Of a stretch of 45,961 nucleotides of DNA, positions 25,086-32,857 are shown piece by piece. This DNA is from JBAZWE01 sp041658605 (lineage in GTDB: Bacteria > Actinomycetota > Thermoleophilia > BMS3ABIN01). Made by a program: the position numbers and the translations under genes. The notes under the pieces were generated by a model that saw nothing but the letters and a program-made list of their open reading frames with translations, made no database searches and had not been told where the DNA came from. The DNA lies in contig JBAZZU010000018.1 of assembly GCA_041658605.1 (NCBI GenBank), positions 1 through 45,961 of the forward strand, given 5' to 3'. Position 1 is the first letter of the stretch, and every line of letters begins with the position of its first letter.

Positions 25086-25862
25086 ATGGCTTCAGAGCCC
25101 CACACTCTACAGCCGCGAGTATCAGCCGGAAGATATCGTTTTCGCTGGCATTCTGCGGCTTTTCTTGCGACTATGTTTGCCTTGGCGATGATCGCGATGG
25201 CTGCGGTCGTTGTATCTTCAAGGGCATCCTCAACGCCTCTTCTCGACGATCACGCGATGTCAGCTTCAAGAGCACTTGCCACGACCAGGCTTCCTGAACA
25301 GATCCAGCTCGCCCGGGCTGGTGAGCTGAACCTGATGTTGCCCGTTTTTCAGGAAGAAGTAACCGCGATCGGCTATCACCCTGTTGACGGTGAAGGCGTG
25401 GTCATCATGAGCCCGAGTGGTCGTCAGATAAACGGTTCGATCCTTTCGAACCTCAATGTCTTCTCAGACAGCGACGGTCCTGGATACTTCCTGATGAGCG
25501 AAGGTGGCTTGCAGGGATCCGCCACATGCTCGATGGACGTCGGTGCGCCGGCCGGAACCATGGTTTTCGCCCCGGTTGACGGGACTATCGCGGGTATCAG
25601 GTCTTATAACCTGAAAGGACAATGCCCGGACACCGAGATCAAGATCCAGCCGCAGAACCAGACCAGGCTTCTAGTAGTCATGACCCATATGATAAATCTC
25701 GAGGCTTCCCTGGGGCAGCCGGTCCGTGCCGGAGAAACACGACTGGGCGCCGTCAGGAAGATGGATGGATGTGTCGAGCAGCAGCTAAGTCAATACACGT
25801 ACGACAGCGGTAACCATCTCCACTTGCAGGTTGAACACCTCAAGTCGAATTCGAGGCCGTGA
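25086..25862 (+). CDS. Membrane-anchored M23-like protein lacking a zinc ligand
   Basis: A basic N-terminus and one membrane helix (about 25-45) lead to an extracytoplasmic domain. The C-terminal part follows the M23 (lysostaphin) fold: MDVGAPAGTMVFAPVDGTIAGI near 150 and NHLHLQVEHL near 245, which retains HxH. The position of the HxxxD histidine is Thr (ATCSMD), so a key zinc ligand is missing and two cysteines lie nearby; the fold may serve binding or activation instead of hydrolysis. It overlaps the phosphorylase gene by 4 nt (GTGA). No convincing Shine-Dalgarno precedes the ATG. Confidence 0.65.
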   Translation: MASEPHTLQPRVSAGRYRFRWHSAAFLATMFALAMIAMAAVVVSSRASSTPLLDDHAMSASRALATTRLPEQIQLARAGELNLMLPVFQEEVTAIGYHPVDGEGVVIMSPSGRQINGSILSNLNVFSDSDGPGYFLMSEGGLQGSATCSMDVGAPAGTMVFAPVDGTIAGIRSYNLKGQCPDTEIKIQPQNQTRLLVVMTHMINLEASLGQPVRAGETRLGAVRKMDGCVEQQLSQYTYDSGNHLHLQVEHLKSNSRP

Positions 25863-26677
25863 GCACCGGGACGATTCCCAGGGCAGACTGGGCCGTGATC
25901 GGAGGCTCCGGGACACGCGGATGCGCGTTTCCGGAAGACGCCGATTGCGGTACGAGGGTCCTTGAAGATTCGATGGAGTTTGAAACGCCATTCGGTCCAT
26001 CCCCTGTCTTCAGGCTTTTTGAGACGTCCGGTGGACGGCAATGCCTGACAGTGCGTCTGCACGGCTGGCGGGATGGAGTCCTCCGCGGGGATGCGTCCAG
26101 GCAGGTCTTCTGGGTACTGGCTCAGGCTGGAGTGAAGCATGTATTCTCCGAGGCCGGTGTCGGGAGCCTCAACCCGCTGCTGGATCCGCGTGACATCGTC
26201 ATACCTGATGATTATGTTGATTTGACAACACACCGGGACCCGGCACCTGTGCTGGGAGGCCACCTCCTGATCATGCGAGACCCCGTGTGTTCGGTACTTG
26301 GCTCGGCGTTATTCAGTGCGGCAAGCGGACATGCGGCTGGCAGGGTCTTCGGCCGCGGCACATGTGTCGTTACGGAGGGCCCCCGTTTTGAAAGCCGTGC
26401 CGAGATCAGGATGATGCAGCCACTCGGCGACATCATCGGCCAGAGCATGTGCCCCGAAGTATGGCTGGCGCGCGACATCGGCGCCTGTTACGCGGCGCTG
26501 TACATTGTGGTCAATTACGCCGAGGGCGTCGTGCGGGACTGGGAGCATGGTGTCTTAAAAGAAATCTTTGAACAGGATGCCAGAACGCAGTCGCGGATAA
26601 TTCTGGAAGCCATCGATGCCGTGGATGAGAAAGCAAATTGTGTTTGCGGTGACCTGCGAAAACCGTCACTCCTCTAG
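25859..26677 (+). CDS. MTAP/PNP-family nucleoside phosphorylase, divergent
   Basis: The 272-residue protein follows the 5'-methylthioadenosine phosphorylase fold: WAVIGGSGT (phosphate loop), FSEAGVGSLNPLLDPRDIVIPDDYVD, RGTCVVTEGPRFESRAEIRMMQ and IIGQSMCPEVWLARDIGACYA. Two changes stand out. The RHGRGH phosphate motif is LHGWRD, and the TDYD segment whose Asp contacts the adenine is VNYAEG, with Asn. Known families use Asn for 6-oxopurines, so 6-aminopurine specificity is doubtful. The GTG start overlaps the M23-like stop (GTGA), implying co-translation. It converges on rtcB, 25 nt away. Confidence 0.75.
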   Translation: MSTGTIPRADWAVIGGSGTRGCAFPEDADCGTRVLEDSMEFETPFGPSPVFRLFETSGGRQCLTVRLHGWRDGVLRGDASRQVFWVLAQAGVKHVFSEAGVGSLNPLLDPRDIVIPDDYVDLTTHRDPAPVLGGHLLIMRDPVCSVLGSALFSAASGHAAGRVFGRGTCVVTEGPRFESRAEIRMMQPLGDIIGQSMCPEVWLARDIGACYAALYIVVNYAEGVVRDWEHGVLKEIFEQDARTQSRIILEAIDAVDEKANCVCGDLRKPSLL

Positions 26678-26702
26678 CTGAATTCCGGATGTCGCTTCAC
26701 CA

Positions 26703-28136
26703 TCAACCTTTGATGACTCCAAGAGGCGTGAGCCTGGCGACTTTTTCAGAAAGCCCGGCGTTATGGCATACGTCCACCACCCTGTCTATATCCTTGTAAG
26801 CCTCCGGGGCCTCTTCGGCCAGAGTCGACGGCCGGCCGGCAATGACCGTTATGCCCTGTCCTTCCAGCCGCGTCCTGAGCTCGTGGCCTTGAATCAATTT
26901 CTTTGCAGCCATGCGCCCCAGAACCCGTCCGGCCCCGTGGCAGGTTGAACCGAAGCTTTCGGTCAGTGCTTTTTCAGTACCCTTCAGCAGATACGACGCC
27001 GTACCCATGTCTCCAGGCACTATGACAGGTTGTCCCGATGCTCGATAAATGTCGGGAACGTCGGGATGGCCCGCCGGGAGTGATCGAGTAGCTCCCTTTC
27101 GGTGGACGCAGAGCTTCAGTCTCTCCCCTCCCACTTCGTGTTCTTCGAACCTGGCCATGTTGTGTGAGATGTCATAAACGACATCCAGGCCCAGGTTTTC
27201 CGCGGATGATTTGAAGATATATTCGAATGACTGCCGGACCATATGGGTCATAACCTGCCTGTTACAGCGGGCAAAGTTCACGGCGCAGGCCATTGCCGCA
27301 TAATAATCCTCACCTTCACGGCTTTTTATCGGCGCGCAGGCGAGTTGCCGGTCAGGCAGTTTTATACCGGCTCGGGCAGCGGCACCCGCCATCTTTTTTA
27401 CGTATTCAGTACAGATCTGGTGGCCCAGTCCACGGGACCCGGAATGCACCATCAGACAAAGCTGATCTTCAAATATACCGAACGCCGCCGCCGCGTCCTC
27501 ATCAAATATCCTTTCGACCCGCTGGACTTCGATGAAGTGATTTCCGGCCCCCAGGGTTCCTGACTGCGAGAAGCCTCGCTCCCTCGCCCTCGTGCTGAGC
27601 AGAGCTGGTTCTGCGCCTTCAAAAACGCCCCCATCCTCTATTGCGTCAACGTCACCAGGCCAGCCGTATCCCCGTGTGATCAGCCAGGGAACACCTCCGG
27701 CAACCAGTTGATCCATCTCGCTATGGTTGAGTCTAACGTCGCCGCCGCGGCCGACGCCGGCTGGTATCGTTCGTGACAGCTCACGTATAAGATCCGGAAC
27801 CCTGGAACGAACATCGCGGATGCGGAGGCTGGATCTGATCAACCTCACCCCGCAGGCGATGTCATAGCCAACGCCTCCAGGCGAAATAATCCCGTCATCC
27901 AGACCGAAGGCGGCAACACCCCCTATCGCAAAACCGTAACCCCAGTGAATATCCGGCATGGCGAGTGAAGCGGTAACAATCCCAGGAAGACAGGCGACGT
28001 TGCACACCTGTTCAAGTGCTTTTTCCTGCGCGGCGATTTCCACCAGGTCGCGGTCGGCAAATACGCGCCCTGGAACCAGCATGGACCCTGTTTTGGGGAT
28101 TTCCCAGCACCAGGGATTTATTTCTTTCAGTTTCAG
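26703..28136 (-). CDS. rtcB: RtcB RNA ligase, apparently CTG-initiated
   Basis: GTP/Mn-dependent ligase joining 2',3'-cyclic phosphate or 3'-phosphate to 5'-OH RNA ends. Motifs: SPGGVGYDIACGVRLIRS (Asp, Cys metal ligands), GTLGAGNHFIEVQRVE, MVHSGSRGLGHQICTEY and GSTCHGAGRVLGR (guanylylated His). The first ATG (28082) starts at MLVPGR and loses the family's conserved N-terminus. The same frame continues upstream as KLKEINPWCWEIPKTGS with no ATG, GTG or TTG before an in-frame TAG. CTG 28136 with CGGAG six nt upstream restores the full 477 aa. It follows archease by 36 nt; archease is the RtcB activator, so the pair is a functional operon. Confidence 0.94.
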   Translation of the reverse strand: MKLKEINPWCWEIPKTGSMLVPGRVFADRDLVEIAAQEKALEQVCNVACLPGIVTASLAMPDIHWGYGFAIGGVAAFGLDDGIISPGGVGYDIACGVRLIRSSLRIRDVRSRVPDLIRELSRTIPAGVGRGGDVRLNHSEMDQLVAGGVPWLITRGYGWPGDVDAIEDGGVFEGAEPALLSTRARERGFSQSGTLGAGNHFIEVQRVERIFDEDAAAAFGIFEDQLCLMVHSGSRGLGHQICTEYVKKMAGAAARAGIKLPDRQLACAPIKSREGEDYYAAMACAVNFARCNRQVMTHMVRQSFEYIFKSSAENLGLDVVYDISHNMARFEEHEVGGERLKLCVHRKGATRSLPAGHPDVPDIYRASGQPVIVPGDMGTASYLLKGTEKALTESFGSTCHGAGRVLGRMAAKKLIQGHELRTRLEGQGITVIAGRPSTLAEEAPEAYKDIDRVVDVCHNAGLSEKVARLTPLGVIKG

Positions 28137-28172
28137 GAAATGCTCCGTATTTAGATTTCGCGATATTTCAGG

Positions 28173-28607
28173 CTAAACATCGAAAATGACTTCAGCCTTC
28201 CAGCCCCTGTCGGTTTGCTGGAGTCTTAACATATAGTAAGTTGCAGCTTTGATGTCCGCGTCCAGTTTGTGGCGTTTATGATCAATATGCTCTCCCCGGC
28301 ACCTCCCCACAATGCGTCTTTCAGAGAGTTCCGTCACTATGAATTTCTTTAGAAGTACTCCCTCGCTTTCATGCAGATAGAGTAACTCGTTCAACCATTC
28401 GACCAGCAGGGTCTCGATGTCGTCGGCTTCGACCTCCACCTTGTATGTCAGCCTTGCCTCTACCTTGTCGATATCGCACAGCAGGCTGAACATGCCCATG
28501 GCGGCATTCTCAAACGCCTCCCTCCTGGTTGCACCAAAGGAGCGAATGCCTATGTCGGCAGTGTGTTCCATGACTTCAAATAGCGGCATTCTGCCCCGGA
28601 TCGTCAT
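28173..28607 (-). CDS. Archease, RtcB activator
   Basis: The 144-residue protein has the archease landmarks FEVMEHTADIGIRSFG, ENAAMGMFSLLCDI, VEADDIETLLVEWLNELLYLHES and the C-terminal KAATYYMLRLQQTDRGWKAEVIFDV, ending in the metal-binding Asp. It speeds guanylylation and turnover of RtcB. Start: ATG 28607, or the internal ATG 28589 (MPLFEV), which fits family alignments better and follows GGGG. It is divergent from the CymR-like gene. Confidence 0.92.
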   Translation of the reverse strand: MTIRGRMPLFEVMEHTADIGIRSFGATRREAFENAAMGMFSLLCDIDKVEARLTYKVEVEADDIETLLVEWLNELLYLHESEGVLLKKFIVTELSERRIVGRCRGEHIDHKRHKLDADIKAATYYMLRLQQTDRGWKAEVIFDV

Positions 28608-28669
28608 TTGTGGCCTTCAACCCCGATTTTTCCGCAAAACGGCAAAATGCTTCGATAGACAATTGCATC

Positions 28670-28698
28670 TTGACAAAACCTATAAGAACTATTAAGAT
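28670..28698 (+). promoter_or_regulatory. Sigma-70-type promoter of the cysteine/sulfur island
   Basis: TTGACA (28670-28675) and TAAGAT (28693-28698) with a 17-nt spacer, 48 nt before the regulator's ATG. A near-consensus promoter, the best in the window. Confidence 0.8.
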
Positions 28699-28700
28699 TC

Positions 28701-28720
28701 ATAAATCCAATAAGATTTAT
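28701..28720. promoter_or_regulatory. Operator-like inverted repeat at the island promoter
   Basis: ATAAATC (28701-28707) and GATTTAT (28714-28720) form a perfect inverted repeat with a 6-nt spacer, covering the expected transcription start (about 28705). This is well placed for autorepression by the Rrf2 protein encoded just downstream. Confidence 0.65.
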
Positions 28721-28746
28721 CAATTTTATTTAGATATGGAGAAACA

Positions 28747-29187
28747 ATGAACATTTCGGCAAAGAGCAAGTATGCGGTAAGAGCACTTGTTGAGCTGGCC
28801 CATCATAATGATGGGCAACCGGTTCCAATTGCGGACATTGCCTCCAAGCGCGAGATCCCCCTGCAGTTTCTGGAGCAGCTATTCTCTAGTCTCCGCAAGG
28901 CGGGAATTTTAAACAGCCATCGGGGCGTGCGTGGCGGTTTCAGTTTCAAGATGCTGCCGGAGGATATCAGCGTGCTCGATGTAGTCGAGGTGCTCGATGG
29001 CAACGTCGCCCCTTCCGCGTGTACCGCCGGAGCGGCATGTGACAAGATCGATCATTGCGTTGTAAAGGATGTCTGGATCGACATGAAGGCCAGCGTCGAG
29101 GATGTTCTGGGCGCCGCAAAAATCGCTGATTTGGCGTACAGGGAAAGTCTTATGCAGGAGCAGGTTAAGGAGATGTATTACATTTAA
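28747..29187 (+). CDS. Rrf2-family regulator, CymR/IscR-like, of the cysteine island
   Basis: A 146-residue winged-helix regulator. NISAKSKYAVRALVELAHH starts the DNA-binding domain, with FLEQLFSSLRKAGILNSHRGVRGGF as the recognition and wing part. Cysteines at 92, 98 and 104 match the IscR cluster spacing, so it may carry an Fe-S cluster, unlike Bacillus CymR, which works through CysK. Its position immediately upstream of cysK suggests a CymR-like sensor of cysteine or sulfur status. GGAG lies 6 nt before the ATG. Confidence 0.9.
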   Translation: MNISAKSKYAVRALVELAHHNDGQPVPIADIASKREIPLQFLEQLFSSLRKAGILNSHRGVRGGFSFKMLPEDISVLDVVEVLDGNVAPSACTAGAACDKIDHCVVKDVWIDMKASVEDVLGAAKIADLAYRESLMQEQVKEMYYI

Positions 29188-29239
29188 CCCGGGGGCGGGA
29201 AGGATCAGGAAAATGCCTACCACAAGAAGTAAGGCGGAT

Positions 29240-30187
29240 ATGAAACAGAGAGCTGGTATGAATATTGCGGATAGCCTGTCGGACCTTATCGGAAACACGC
29301 CCCTGGTGAAGCTCAACCGGATCGCTGAGGGAATCGACGCGACCGTTGTGGCCAAGATGGAAAGTCTTAACCCGGGCGGTAGCGTCAAGGACCGCATCAG
29401 TATCGCCATGATAGAAGCGGCAGAAAGTGATGGCCGTATCATCCCTGGCGAGACCTTGATTATTGAACCGACCAGCGGTAATACCGGCATCGGCCTGGCT
29501 TTCGTATGCGCTGTAAAGGGCTACAGGTTGCTGTTGACGATGCCGGAGACGATGAGCGTCGAGCGCAGGGCCATGCTCAAGGCATACGGAGCCGAGCTTA
29601 TCCTTACACCCGGTCCTGACGGCATGCGTGGCGCCGTGGAAAAAGCCGAGGAGCTGGCATCAGGGGACACGAAGTCTTTTGTTCCGCAGCAGTTCACAAA
29701 CCCTTCCAACCCCGATGTGCATCGCCGGACGACAGCTGAGGAGATCTGGCGGGACACGGACGGAGAAGTGGATATTTTTGTGTCCGGCGTCGGTACCGGC
29801 GGCACAATAACCGGCACAGGAGAGGTTCTCAGGGAAAAGAAGCCCGCCGTTTATATCGTTGCCGTAGAACCAAAATCGTCACCGGTTCTATCAGGTGGTA
29901 ACCCGGGACCGCACCGGATTCAGGGCATAGGGGCCGGATTTGTGCCGGAAATCCTCAATTCTGAAATCTATGACGAGGTCTTTCAGGTTTCCAATGAAGA
30001 TGCTGAAGAGACCGCCAGGAGGATGGCTACCGAAGAAGGAATCCTCTGCGGGATCTCTGCCGGAGCAGCGGCGTATGCCGCGTTGAGCCTCGCCCGCAGA
30101 CCTTCCAGCAAGGGGAAGTTGATAGTCTTTATTCTGCCTGACACAGGCGAACGATACCTGACGACACAGTTGTTCGGAGGAGTGTAG
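29240..30187 (+). CDS. cysK: Cysteine synthase (O-acetylserine or O-phosphoserine sulfhydrylase)
   Basis: PLP enzyme making cysteine from an activated serine and a sulfide donor. It begins SLSDLIGNTPLVKLNRI; PLP lysine K50 is in SLNPGGSVKDRIS; PTSGNTGIGLAF binds substrate, GVGTGGTITGTGEVL the PLP phosphate; HRIQGIGAGFVPEIL is conserved. With tusA, a ThiS-like carrier, a ThiF-like activator and a JAMM protease directly downstream, it may accept sulfur from a protein thiocarboxylate, as mycobacterial CysM does from CysO. cysE at 33.2 kb would supply O-acetylserine. ATG 29240 follows AAGG; ATGs at 29213 (a decent Shine-Dalgarno) and 29258 are alternatives. Confidence 0.93.
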   Translation: MKQRAGMNIADSLSDLIGNTPLVKLNRIAEGIDATVVAKMESLNPGGSVKDRISIAMIEAAESDGRIIPGETLIIEPTSGNTGIGLAFVCAVKGYRLLLTMPETMSVERRAMLKAYGAELILTPGPDGMRGAVEKAEELASGDTKSFVPQQFTNPSNPDVHRRTTAEEIWRDTDGEVDIFVSGVGTGGTITGTGEVLREKKPAVYIVAVEPKSSPVLSGGNPGPHRIQGIGAGFVPEILNSEIYDEVFQVSNEDAEETARRMATEEGILCGISAGAAAYAALSLARRPSSKGKLIVFILPDTGERYLTTQLFGGV

Positions 30188-30238
30188 GGCGTTAGGGTAT
30201 TATCTGATTACCTGCACTTCGAATCGTTGGAGGACTTT

Positions 30239-30478
30239 ATGGATGTCAAGGAAGATACACTTCTGGACGCGCGTGGCCTGAAATGCCCGATGCCGTCTGT
30301 GAAAACGGCGCTGGCTCTGGAGTTGCTTGGCGGCGGCGGTATAGTCAAGGTACTTGTGGACGACCCGACCAGCAGGACGGACCTGCCGCAATGGGTCAAG
30401 GGCAATGGCCACCAGGTGCTCGGCATCGAGGATATGGAAGGATATGTAGAGATATACGTCAAGAAAGCAGGGGGATAA
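30239..30478 (+). CDS. TusA-family sulfur carrier
   Basis: A 79-residue SirA/TusA fold protein: LLDARGLKCPMPSVKTALALELL has the CPMP motif whose cysteine carries persulfide sulfur, and VLVDDPTSRTDLPQWVKGNGHQVLGIE is the family core. ATG 30239 has GGAGG five nt upstream. Placed between cysK and the ThiS-like gene, it probably donates sulfur to the activated carrier, a job done by rhodanese domains in other systems; the adjacent ThiF-like protein has no rhodanese domain, which fits. Confidence 0.9.
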   Translation: MDVKEDTLLDARGLKCPMPSVKTALALELLGGGGIVKVLVDDPTSRTDLPQWVKGNGHQVLGIEDMEGYVEIYVKKAGG

Positions 30479-30488
30479 TGGGAGGAGG

Positions 30489-30788
30489 ATGATGACAATG
30501 ACGGGATGCGGTACGCATTCAGAAAAAGACAACAAGCTGCTATCATTTGACAAGGATGTCGAGCGTAATGATAATCTCACGCTGACCGTCCAGGGCAAAC
30601 ATGTCCGATATGGCGGCGATGCCGATGTGAGGTCGCTGCTTGAATCCCGGGGCGAAAATTCACTATATGCGAACGTGCGCATAAACGGCACGGTCCTGAG
30701 CCGGCGTGATTTTGAAAACATCCCTCTAAGTGACGGCGATGAAATCGATTTCCTCTATTTCATGGGAGGGGGAACTTGTTCGACCTGA
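30489..30788 (+). CDS. ThiS/MoaD-like sulfur carrier with masked C-terminal diglycine
   Basis: A 99-residue ubiquitin-fold carrier. After an N-terminal extension of about 28 residues, LTLTVQGKHVRYGGDADVRSLLE and VRINGTVLSRRDFENIPLSDGDEIDFLYFMGGG follow the ThiS/MoaD pattern. The glycines that should form the thiocarboxylate end are followed by four residues, TCST, before the stop. Such tails must be removed by a JAMM protease, and one is encoded two genes downstream. Codons for the glycines also contain the GGAGG for the next gene. Start: GGAGGAGG at 30481-30488 serves ATG 30489, 30492 or 30498. Confidence 0.87.
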   Translation: MMTMTGCGTHSEKDNKLLSFDKDVERNDNLTLTVQGKHVRYGGDADVRSLLESRGENSLYANVRINGTVLSRRDFENIPLSDGDEIDFLYFMGGGTCST

Positions 30789-31597
30789 CTGAAGAAGAAA
30801 TCCTGCGCTACTCGCGGCATATCATATTGTCCGAGGTCGGCGGCGCGGGGCAACAGAAGCTGAAGGAAGCCAGGGTGCTTGTTGTGGGAGCAGGCGGTCT
30901 CGGTTCTCCCGTACTGTTATATCTGGCGGCTGCCGGTGTGGGTCATATCGGCGTCATCGAGGACGATGTCGTGGATGTGACGAACCTGCAGAGGCAGGTC
31001 ATTCATTCGACGGGTGACGTTGACAAACCCAAAGTACATAGCGCCCGTGAGTCCATGGAGCAGATCAATCCTCATATCGAAGTCGATGTCTATCACGAAC
31101 GTCTTACGAAGGATAATATTTTTTCCCTGCTCGAGAAATATGACATCGTCGTTGACGGTGTTGACAATTTTCCGACCCGTTACCTGATAAACGATGCCTG
31201 TGTAATGAAGAAGAAGAAACTTGTCGAAGGCGGTATCCTCCGGTTCATGGGTCTTGTCATGAGTATCAGCGGCGGCGAAACCGCCTGCTACCGTTGTGTT
31301 TATGAGGAGCCACCTCCACCCGGAACGGTCCCCAGCTGCGCGGAGGCGGGTATACTTGGCGCGGTCGCGGGCGTTGTGGGAACGCTTCAGGCCACCGAGG
31401 TGCTGAAGATGATAACGGGAGTCGGCGAGCCGCTTTACAACAGGTTGCTTCAGTTCGACGCTGAGGCGCTCCACTTTCATGAGCTGAACGCGAAACGCAA
31501 TCCGAAATGCCCCGTCTGTGGAGAGAATCCCACGATCACGGAGCTGATAGAATATGCATATAACTGCGAAATCCAGGCACCCGGCTCTCCGTCCTGA
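30776..31597 (+). CDS. ThiF/MoeB/HesA-type E1-like carrier-activating enzyme
   Basis: A 273-residue adenylyltransferase that activates the carrier's C-terminal glycine for sulfur transfer. EILRYSRHIILSEVGGAGQQKL, the nucleotide loop VLVVGAGGLGSPVLLYLAAAG, DDVVDVTNLQRQ, DGVDNFPTRYLINDAC, the candidate catalytic cysteine in GTVPSCAEAG, and zinc knuckles CYRC and CPVCG are all present. No rhodanese domain is fused. TTG start at 30776, 13 nt inside the carrier gene, with GGAGG upstream. Confidence 0.92.
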   Translation: MFDLTEEEILRYSRHIILSEVGGAGQQKLKEARVLVVGAGGLGSPVLLYLAAAGVGHIGVIEDDVVDVTNLQRQVIHSTGDVDKPKVHSARESMEQINPHIEVDVYHERLTKDNIFSLLEKYDIVVDGVDNFPTRYLINDACVMKKKKLVEGGILRFMGLVMSISGGETACYRCVYEEPPPPGTVPSCAEAGILGAVAGVVGTLQATEVLKMITGVGEPLYNRLLQFDAEALHFHELNAKRNPKCPVCGENPTITELIEYAYNCEIQAPGSPS

Positions 31598-32016
31598 TGC
31601 CTGACGCACTGCGGCTTTCCGCAGCGCAGCTGGAATCCATTCTCGGGCATGCAAACGCGTGTAAGCCAGAAGAAGCCTGCGGGATTCTCGCCGGCAGTAG
31701 TGATGGCAGGGTCGAACGAGTCTTTCTTATGGAGAACAGTCAGCACAGTCAGACTTTCTATGTGATGGACTCAGGCGAGCAGTTTCAGGTATTCGATGAG
31801 ATTGAGAGCGAGTCGATGGAGCTGGTCGGCATCTTTCATTCACACCCCCACTCCGCGGCATATCCTTCATCGCACGATGTGGATCTCGCGTTTTATCCCG
31901 ATTCCATTTATTTGATAGTCTCACTCATGAGTGCAGAACCTGAAGCACATGCGTTCAGGATCCAGGACAGAAAGATCAGGGAAATAGCGATAATCGTGGA
32001 CGGTAATGATGCTTGA
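31597..32016 (+). CDS. JAMM/MPN+ metalloprotease, Mec-type carrier-processing enzyme
   Basis: A 139-residue zinc isopeptidase-like enzyme. The JAMM centre is complete: E26 in PEEACGILAG, H81 and H83 in HSHPH, S91 and D94 in YPSSHD. In the CysO/CysM/Mec pathway the homologue releases cysteine from the carrier, and in other clusters it trims residues beyond the diglycine. Both reactions make sense here given the carrier's TCST tail. The ATG overlaps the ThiF-like stop (TGATG), and the stop lies within larE. Confidence 0.92.
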   Translation: MPDALRLSAAQLESILGHANACKPEEACGILAGSSDGRVERVFLMENSQHSQTFYVMDSGEQFQVFDEIESESMELVGIFHSHPHSAAYPSSHDVDLAFYPDSIYLIVSLMSAEPEAHAFRIQDRKIREIAIIVDGNDA

Positions 32017-32821
32017 ACGACTGCTGGCGTCGATAAGACCGCTGGGCAGCGTCGCTGTTGCTTTCTCGGGTGGCGTTGATTCCTCGGTTGTAGTAGCTGC
32101 ATCCCTTCTGGCGCTGGGACAGGAAAATGTACTGGCTGTTACCGCGCGGTCCGAGACACTTCCGGCACAGGAGCTGGTCGATGCACTGCAAATCACCGGA
32201 AACCTCGGCGTGTCTCATTCCATCGTTGATACACGTGAGATGGATTGTGAGAATTTTGCAGCCAATACTCCCGACCGCTGTTTTTATTGCAAGCGTGAGC
32301 TATGGCAAAAAGTGCGGCAGCTGGCCGACCATGAGGGGATAAAGCACATGGCTGACGGCGTTAACGCCGACGATTTGGGCGATCACAGGCCTGGGATCAG
32401 GGCGAGTGACGATGCTGGAGTCGTCCATCCCCTGGCACAGATAGGCGCTGGCAAGGAAGATGTACGCGAGCTGGCTCGCGAACTGGGACTGGCAAACTGG
32501 GAAAAACCGGCACAAGCCTGCCTTTCATCGCGTTTCGCTTATGGACAGAGAATAACAAGCGAGGGCTTGAGAAGGGTCGAGCAGGCCGAGGAGTTTCTGC
32601 GGGGTTTGAATCTTGAGCCGTTGCGTGTACGGGATCATGGCAACATGGCACGCATAGAGGTTTCCCTGGAGTCGCTGGAAAGGCTTGCCTCACCTGATCT
32701 TCGGGAAGGAATCCTTGCCCGTTTCAAGGAGCTGGGGTACGTCTATATTACGCTGGACCTCGAGGGTTTCAGGACGGGAAGCATGAACGAAGTATTGTCT
32801 CCCCGTGCCGACCGTGACTGA
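32006..32821 (+). CDS. larE: LarE-type ATP-dependent sacrificial sulfur transferase
   Basis: A 271-residue PP-loop protein: VAVAFSGGVDSSVV binds ATP, TPDRCFYCKRELW and PAQACLSSRFAYGQRIT match LarE, the latter holding the cysteine sacrificed during nickel-pincer cofactor synthesis. No larB, larC or larA is in the window, so its acceptor may be another molecule. Translationally coupled to the JAMM gene (11-nt overlap) and thus part of the sulfur island. It converges on the NIL gene. Confidence 0.88.
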   Translation: MMLERLLASIRPLGSVAVAFSGGVDSSVVVAASLLALGQENVLAVTARSETLPAQELVDALQITGNLGVSHSIVDTREMDCENFAANTPDRCFYCKRELWQKVRQLADHEGIKHMADGVNADDLGDHRPGIRASDDAGVVHPLAQIGAGKEDVRELARELGLANWEKPAQACLSSRFAYGQRITSEGLRRVEQAEEFLRGLNLEPLRVRDHGNMARIEVSLESLERLASPDLREGILARFKELGYVYITLDLEGFRTGSMNEVLSPRADRD

Positions 32822-32857
32822 ATCAGGAGCCCCCGGGCAAATATGCCGGCGGGAGAC

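Noticed and set aside
28137..28172. A frameshift explanation for the missing rtcB start
   Set aside because: The frame is continuous from the conserved WEIP segment into the main gene; only the start codon is unusual.
32824..32853. Possible terminator hairpin between larE and the NIL gene (CCCCCGGGC/GCCGGCGGG)
   Set aside because: The stem has mismatches and no T-run, so I did not list it.
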